NCBI RefSeq assembly: GCF_000004075.3
Contig: NC_026659.2
Location: 23,392,272 to 23,456,271, forward strand
Source of the DNA: Cucumis sativus
Lineage: Eukaryota > Streptophyta > Magnoliopsida > Cucurbitales > Cucurbitaceae
Direction: 5' to 3'
Length of the DNA: 64,000 bases
Below the pieces are notes generated by a model. It was not told the DNA's origin. It saw only the letters and a program-made list of their open reading frames with translations, and made no database searches. Each line of letters starts with the position of its first letter. Position 1 is the stretch's first letter. Made by a program: the position numbers and the translations under genes. Positions 59,211 through 64,000 of the stretch are shown in pieces.

Positions 59211-62030
59211 ATGAAAATCTTGCATTGTTTTCTTCTCTTTTCATTACTAGTCATCATCCATGGCAGAAGCTTCAATAATTTCATGTCTTGCTCCCAAACC
59301 CCATATCCAGACCTCTGCTTCCATTACATAAACCCAAACGACAACATACGGACAGCCCATATTGATGAAACTTATCTCATCACCCGTTTTCGAAACTCAG
59401 CTATTCAAGCCACTTTGTACCAAGCCATGAAGGTACGTGACCATCTTCGCTCTACCATGGATCTTGGTTCATTTGATGATAACGATAGAAATCATGTCGC
59501 TTTAATCGACTGTTTGGAATTCTACGAGGACTCAATTGCAGAGCTCAATCGTTCGACACTCAGTTCCACGAGTGCCAACTCGATCGACCATTCAACGATG
59601 CTAAGTGCTTCATTAGCAAACCATCAAACATGTCTAGACGGATTTCGAGATTTCGGATTTTTGGTTGATGATTCGAATAATTTCTTTCTTCCAATTCAAA
59701 TTATGAGTAACTTCTCAAAATTGGTTAGCAATTCTCTTGCCATCACAAAGGCCATTGCGGCGGCACCCTCCACTAGTTCTTCCACCTCCTGTGGCCAGCC
59801 GCTACTAGATGGCTTGTGTCCCGAGTGGGTTTACGATGATGATAAGACGCTTCTCCAGGATATGGTCGGAAAGGGCGCAGATATGGTGGTGGCTCAAGAT
59901 GGAAGTGGTGATTTTAGGACGATATCGGAGGCAGTGGCCGCAGCAGAGGAGGCGAGGAAGGGAAGTGGAAGTGGAAGGTTTGTTATATATGTAAAAGGTG
60001 GGATTTACAAAGAGAATGTTGTGATTGAGAAGAGAATGAAGAATATAATGATGGTTGGAGATGGAATGGATAGAACGATCGTCACAGCCATGAAGAACGT
60101 ACAAGATGGATCAACAACTTTCCAATCAGCCACTTTTGGTTTGTAAATATTTACATTTTGATCCAATTTTTTTTGTTATATTGCTTCTCTGTCCATTGTC
60201 ATGCATGCATTGGAATCCATTAGTTAAAGCTTCAAATAGTTTTGAATTTAAAAGCTTTTCAATTTGGCTTTGAACTTCTTTTCTATGTCTTTTTTTTAAA
60301 AGAAGTTTTAATTATTTGATTATATATTATAATTTAAAATTTATTTTATATTTCTCCATATAATTTGAACTTAATTTTCATTTCGTGTTTTTGAAGTTTC
60401 AAATTATTTTAATTCTGTGGTTTAAATTTGGTTTCTTCAACTGCTTATTAGCTTTTTTTTTCTAGTCAAAACCGTAAAGTAAAAATGTGCAGAAATACAT
60501 TACTTTTTAGGAACATTTTCAAATACATTAAAATAAATCAAAACTTTAAATTACGATAATAATAGAAACTAATTGAAGTTTATCATATTTATTAGTGTGT
60601 ATTATTTATAAACTTTGAAATTTTGATAGTTATAAATATTTTTGAACAACTTTATTAATTACAATAATTCATTTTCTTTCTTTATTTTAATTTATTATAT
60701 ATTTTTAAACGAGTGAAACTACTCAATACAAAATTAAATTAAATTATGTGTCTAATTATACAATAAATATATTACCAATAATAGTAAATTTTACAAAATA
60801 TTTACAATATAAAACAAAATTTTAGATTTTATCGATAATAGATTTTGATAGACTCATATGCTTTTACAATGATATTAATAAATAATGATAGAAGTCTATT
60901 AATTACTATATCGATAGAATACAAAATTTTACTATATAGTTTGTAAATATTTAAATTTATTTTACTATTTAAAAAAATATCATTATAATAAACTTTAAAT
61001 TTGGTATATAAAATTGAGGCATCATTTTCTTTTATTTTCAAAAGTCAATTTAACACCACAAAATTAAAAAATAAAACTCACCTATAAATCACCCCATGAA
61101 ACTAAGAACATTAAAAACCTTTTAAATTCGTTCTAAAAAAGTTGTAAATTTCTATATGAGAGATTCTTTTTCTCTCTTTCGATGCAATAGTGCTCTTGTC
61201 AGCAAAGATTAATTTGATTCGTGTTTTAGGATTTGGTCATTCTATTTGAATAAAAACCTCTAAATTGAAATTGCATACAAAAAAGAAGAGAGATTTAACT
61301 CTTATTGATTGAAATACTAATCAAATTACTAATTCTAGCGGTGGCCGGCGAAGGATTCATCGCGAAAGATATGACGTTCGAGAACACAGCGGGGCCGGAG
61401 AAACACCAAGCCGTGGCACTCCGTTCTAATGCTGATCGCTCAATTTTTTACCGATGCAGCTTTAAGGGCTACCAAGACACTCTATACGCCCACTCCAACC
61501 GCCAATTTTACCGTGAATGTCACATTTACGGAACCGTCGACTTCATTTTCGGCGACGGTGTCGTCGTTTTTCAAAATTGTAACATCTTCGTGAGAAAGCC
61601 GATGCTGAACCAAAAAAACACCATCACGGCCCAAGCGAGGTCCGACCCGAATGAGAATTCCGGGTTCGTGATCCACAATTCGGTAATCGGAGCGGCGCCG
61701 GATTTGAAGCCGGTGCAAGGTTTGTACGGAACTTATTTGGGGAGGCCATGGAAAGCGTATTCGAGGACGGTGATAATGAAGAGCTATATGGACGGTCTGA
61801 TTGAACCAGCCGGGTGGCTCCCTTGGGCCGGAGATTTCGGTCTCAGGACGGTTTATTATGGGGAGTTTATGAACACTGGTGATGGGGCTAATACGAAAGG
61901 GAGGGTGGAGTGGCCGGGATACCATGTGATGACGAGTGCGGTGGAGGCAGAGAGGTTTACCGTGGAGAGTTTCTTGGAAGGAGGAGGTTGGATTCCGGCC
62001 ACCGGAGTGCCATTTGTAAATGGGCTGTGA
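59211..62030 (+). CDS. Pectinesterase with N-terminal inhibitor-like pro-domain (CE8)
   Basis: De-esterifies homogalacturonan in the cell wall. Exons 59211-60138 and 61339-62030 give 539 aa. The 1200-bp intron is GT-AG, phase 1, at the usual family position (SATF|A). Layout: signal peptide (about 1-18), PMEI-like pro-domain beginning CSQTPYPDLC (Cys27, Cys36) and including SLANHQTCLDGF, then the catalytic domain from ADMVVAQDGSGDFRTISEAV. Active-site residues are all present: Gln333 (QAVALR), Gln355 and Asp356 (GYQDTLY), Asp377 (VDFIFG) and Arg445 (LGRPW). GGIYKENV is also intact. The usual basic processing motif (R-R/K-L-L) between pro-domain and enzyme reads D-D-D-K-T-L-L here. The product looks active. 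The gene converges on phosphoglucomutase to the right. The specific Arabidopsis paralogue is not assigned. Confidence 0.92.
60785..60985. repeat. Dispersed inverted-repeat family copy in the pectinesterase intron
   Basis: The left arm (CAAAATATTTACAATATAAA ... TTTTATCGATAATAGA) and right arm (ATATCGATAGAATACAAAAT ... TTTGTAAATATTT) mirror each other over about 60 bp, with TTTGATAGACTCATATG and GATAGAAGTC between. A weaker related block precedes it at about 60540-60650. Confidence 0.6.
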
Positions 62031-62307
62031 TGATGATATCAAAGTCTTTGGGTATGAGAGGGAAAGATAAAAATAAATGCTAAATTTTTCTGTGGAACTT
62101 AAATGTGATGGAAATAGGAAAAATAAAATGGTAAAAATACACTTACTCGACGGATTCAAAAATTTATCGAGAGGTCTACAAATATTAGACATGACCTCAA
62201 ATATTAGACATTAATTAGTTTTGTTTGTACATAATATTTAATTAATTTTATTTATATATATTATATAAAGACAATAGGTTCAAGTCCCTTCCCGAGCTTT
62301 ATACTAA

Positions 62308-62396
62308 ATCAATATATTATTATCGATGTTGGTGGAAGTTTTCAAAAAAAATCAATATATTATTATCGATGTTGGTGAAAGTTTCCAAAAAAAAAG
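62308..62396. repeat. Tandem duplication (~44 bp, two copies)
   Basis: TCAATATATTATTATCGATG begins each copy and a run of A ends it. The copies differ at a few positions (GGTGGAAG/GGTGAAAG). Confidence 0.8.
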
Positions 62397-62685
62397 TTAT
62401 GAATATTGCTTGCTATGTTAATAATTAAATAAAATTTCAATTAAGATTGATAAATAATATATGACATTTTAAAGACAACATTTATCAGCAGAAACTTAAA
62501 AAAGAAATGAAAAATAATTAAGAAATTTTTAAGTTTAAGAATCCTTTTAGGGTGAAATGAAAATTTTGCATTAGATAAAGGAAAAAAAACTCAAACTTTG
62601 GAAGAAGTTGAATATTTACTATTCTTTTAATAATTTTTTTAAAGTTCAATTTTTTTGATAATAGATGTTTTGGATAGAAAATAAA

Positions 62686-62869
62686 GTTGAAAATTAAAAA
62701 TAAAAACAATAATAAAATGTTGAAAATTAAAAATAAAAACAATAATAAAATGTTGAAAATTAAAAATAAAAACAATAATAAAATGTTGAAAATTAAAAAT
62801 AAAAACAATAATAAAATGTTGAAAATTAAAAATAAAAACAATAATAAAATGTTGAAAATTAAAAATAAC
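62686..62869. repeat. 33-bp minisatellite, 5.5 copies
   Basis: Units begin GTTGAAAATTAAAAATAAAA at 62686, 62719, 62752, 62785, 62818 and 62851 (partial). The complete copies are essentially identical. The unit is a multiple of three without a stop in several frames, so both strands show artificial open frames with an 11-residue repeat. Confidence 0.95.
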
Positions 62870-62980
62870 ACATAGACAAAACTTCTATCATGAATTAAAT
62901 ATATACAATTGTGTGTGGCTATTAAACATGAAATGGAAGAAACTTTATACTAAATAAACGTAGAAAATCAAAATAACCTG

Positions 62981-62984
<4 letters not shown>

Positions 62985-63014
<30 letters not shown>
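62985..63014. repeat. Poly(A) run of 30
   Basis: Thirty consecutive A. No retroposon-like sequence was recognised directly upstream. Confidence 0.9.
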
Positions 63015-63015
<1 letters not shown>

Positions 63016-63380
63016 AGCCCAAAAAGGCCTATTTGGAAGAGAATAATAGTAAACAATAAGAATAAAAATAAAAATCCATTTTCTAGTTCAATCAATAAAT
63101 CAATGTGGGATTTGGATATGGAAAGAGTTATGAAATATGATTAAAACCAGATTGATACAAGTGTGTATATATAATTATATTTTGTAACTTAGTCGAGCTT
63201 CATAAGAAGCATCAAGATTATTAGGACAATTAAACCCCAAAATCTATGTAGGCTAAAGTTTTCCCGCCAAACAAACACTCTGGAACCACTTACAGTGATG
63301 TTTTAAGATTATATCTTGCGCCACCGCAAGCTAAGCAACAATTATTTCTTCAAAAATCATGGGTTCTGTATGTACTTCAT

Positions 63381-63927
<547 letters not shown>

Positions 63928-64000
63928 CTGAATGAATGCCAGTGTTTATCCATTAAAGAGAATAAATCAAACCAAAATATCACAGACGAAAATTTTCAGT

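Larger units (their letters stand above)
62031..63380. other. Convergent intergenic region with 3' UTRs and tandem repeats
   Basis: Lies between the ends of pectinesterase (plus) and phosphoglucomutase (minus). It holds a 44-bp duplication at about 62308-62396 (ATATATTATTATCGATGTTG twice), the 33-bp minisatellite at 62686-62869 and a poly(A) run at 62985-63014. No gene. Confidence 0.7.

Noticed and set aside
61482..62192. Long minus-strand open frame (236 codons)
   Set aside because: Antisense shadow of the pectinesterase second exon, whose GC-rich codons leave the opposite strand open.
62518..62871. Minus-strand frame with an 11-residue hydrophobic repeat, and the plus-strand frame of K/N repeats
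   Set aside because: Both are translations of the 33-bp minisatellite, which is open in several frames on both strands; no other protein feature.

Overview
The window reads as nuclear DNA of a dicot plant: small exons separated by long AT-rich introns with GT-AG borders, seven recognisable plant protein genes, many simple repeats, and plant-type transposons. Some dispersed repeats look like families common in cucurbits (cucumber, melon and gourd relatives). That family-level guess is inference and no genus is claimed.

Region by region. 1-2339 is a nest of retroelements read on the minus strand: the start of a decayed Ty3/gypsy-like element (5' LTR about 1754-2139, gag-protease with stop codons) that appears to sit inside a very small terminal-repeat element (2140-2339, LTR only 69 bp). 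Both lie in an intron of a Mediator subunit 23 (MED23) gene whose first five coding exons occupy 2428-6872 (minus); the rest is beyond the left edge. 9720-11106 (minus) is a two-exon SKIP14-like F-box gene with a cysteine-rich tail. 11596-16387 is an apparently whole but mutated PIF/Harbinger DNA transposon with a transposase and a Myb/SANT-like second ORF. 17544-19676 (minus) is an LC8-type dynein light chain gene. 23898-28497 (minus) is a seven-exon GH9 endoglucanase. 28498-45377 has no gene I can recognise. 45378-46004 (plus) is an intronless pectin methylesterase/invertase inhibitor gene. 46005-59210 again has no recognisable gene. 59211-62030 (plus) is a two-exon pectinesterase with an N-terminal inhibitor-like pro-domain. 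63381-63927 (minus) holds the last three coding exons of cytosolic phosphoglucomutase, cut by the right edge.

Three of the seven genes act on the cell wall (endoglucanase, inhibitor, pectinesterase), and phosphoglucomutase feeds the sugar-nucleotide pools used for wall synthesis. This is loose functional clustering; nothing in the sequence shows shared control. The repeat fraction is more distinctive: an inverted-repeat family whose arms carry AAAATATTTAC and GATTCTATC-type blocks recurs at least seven times, including in a MED23 intron and in the pectinesterase intron.

Multi-exon genes are listed once, with exon borders given in the evidence. The borders were set by hand from reading frame, GT/AG signals and recalled family sequences.
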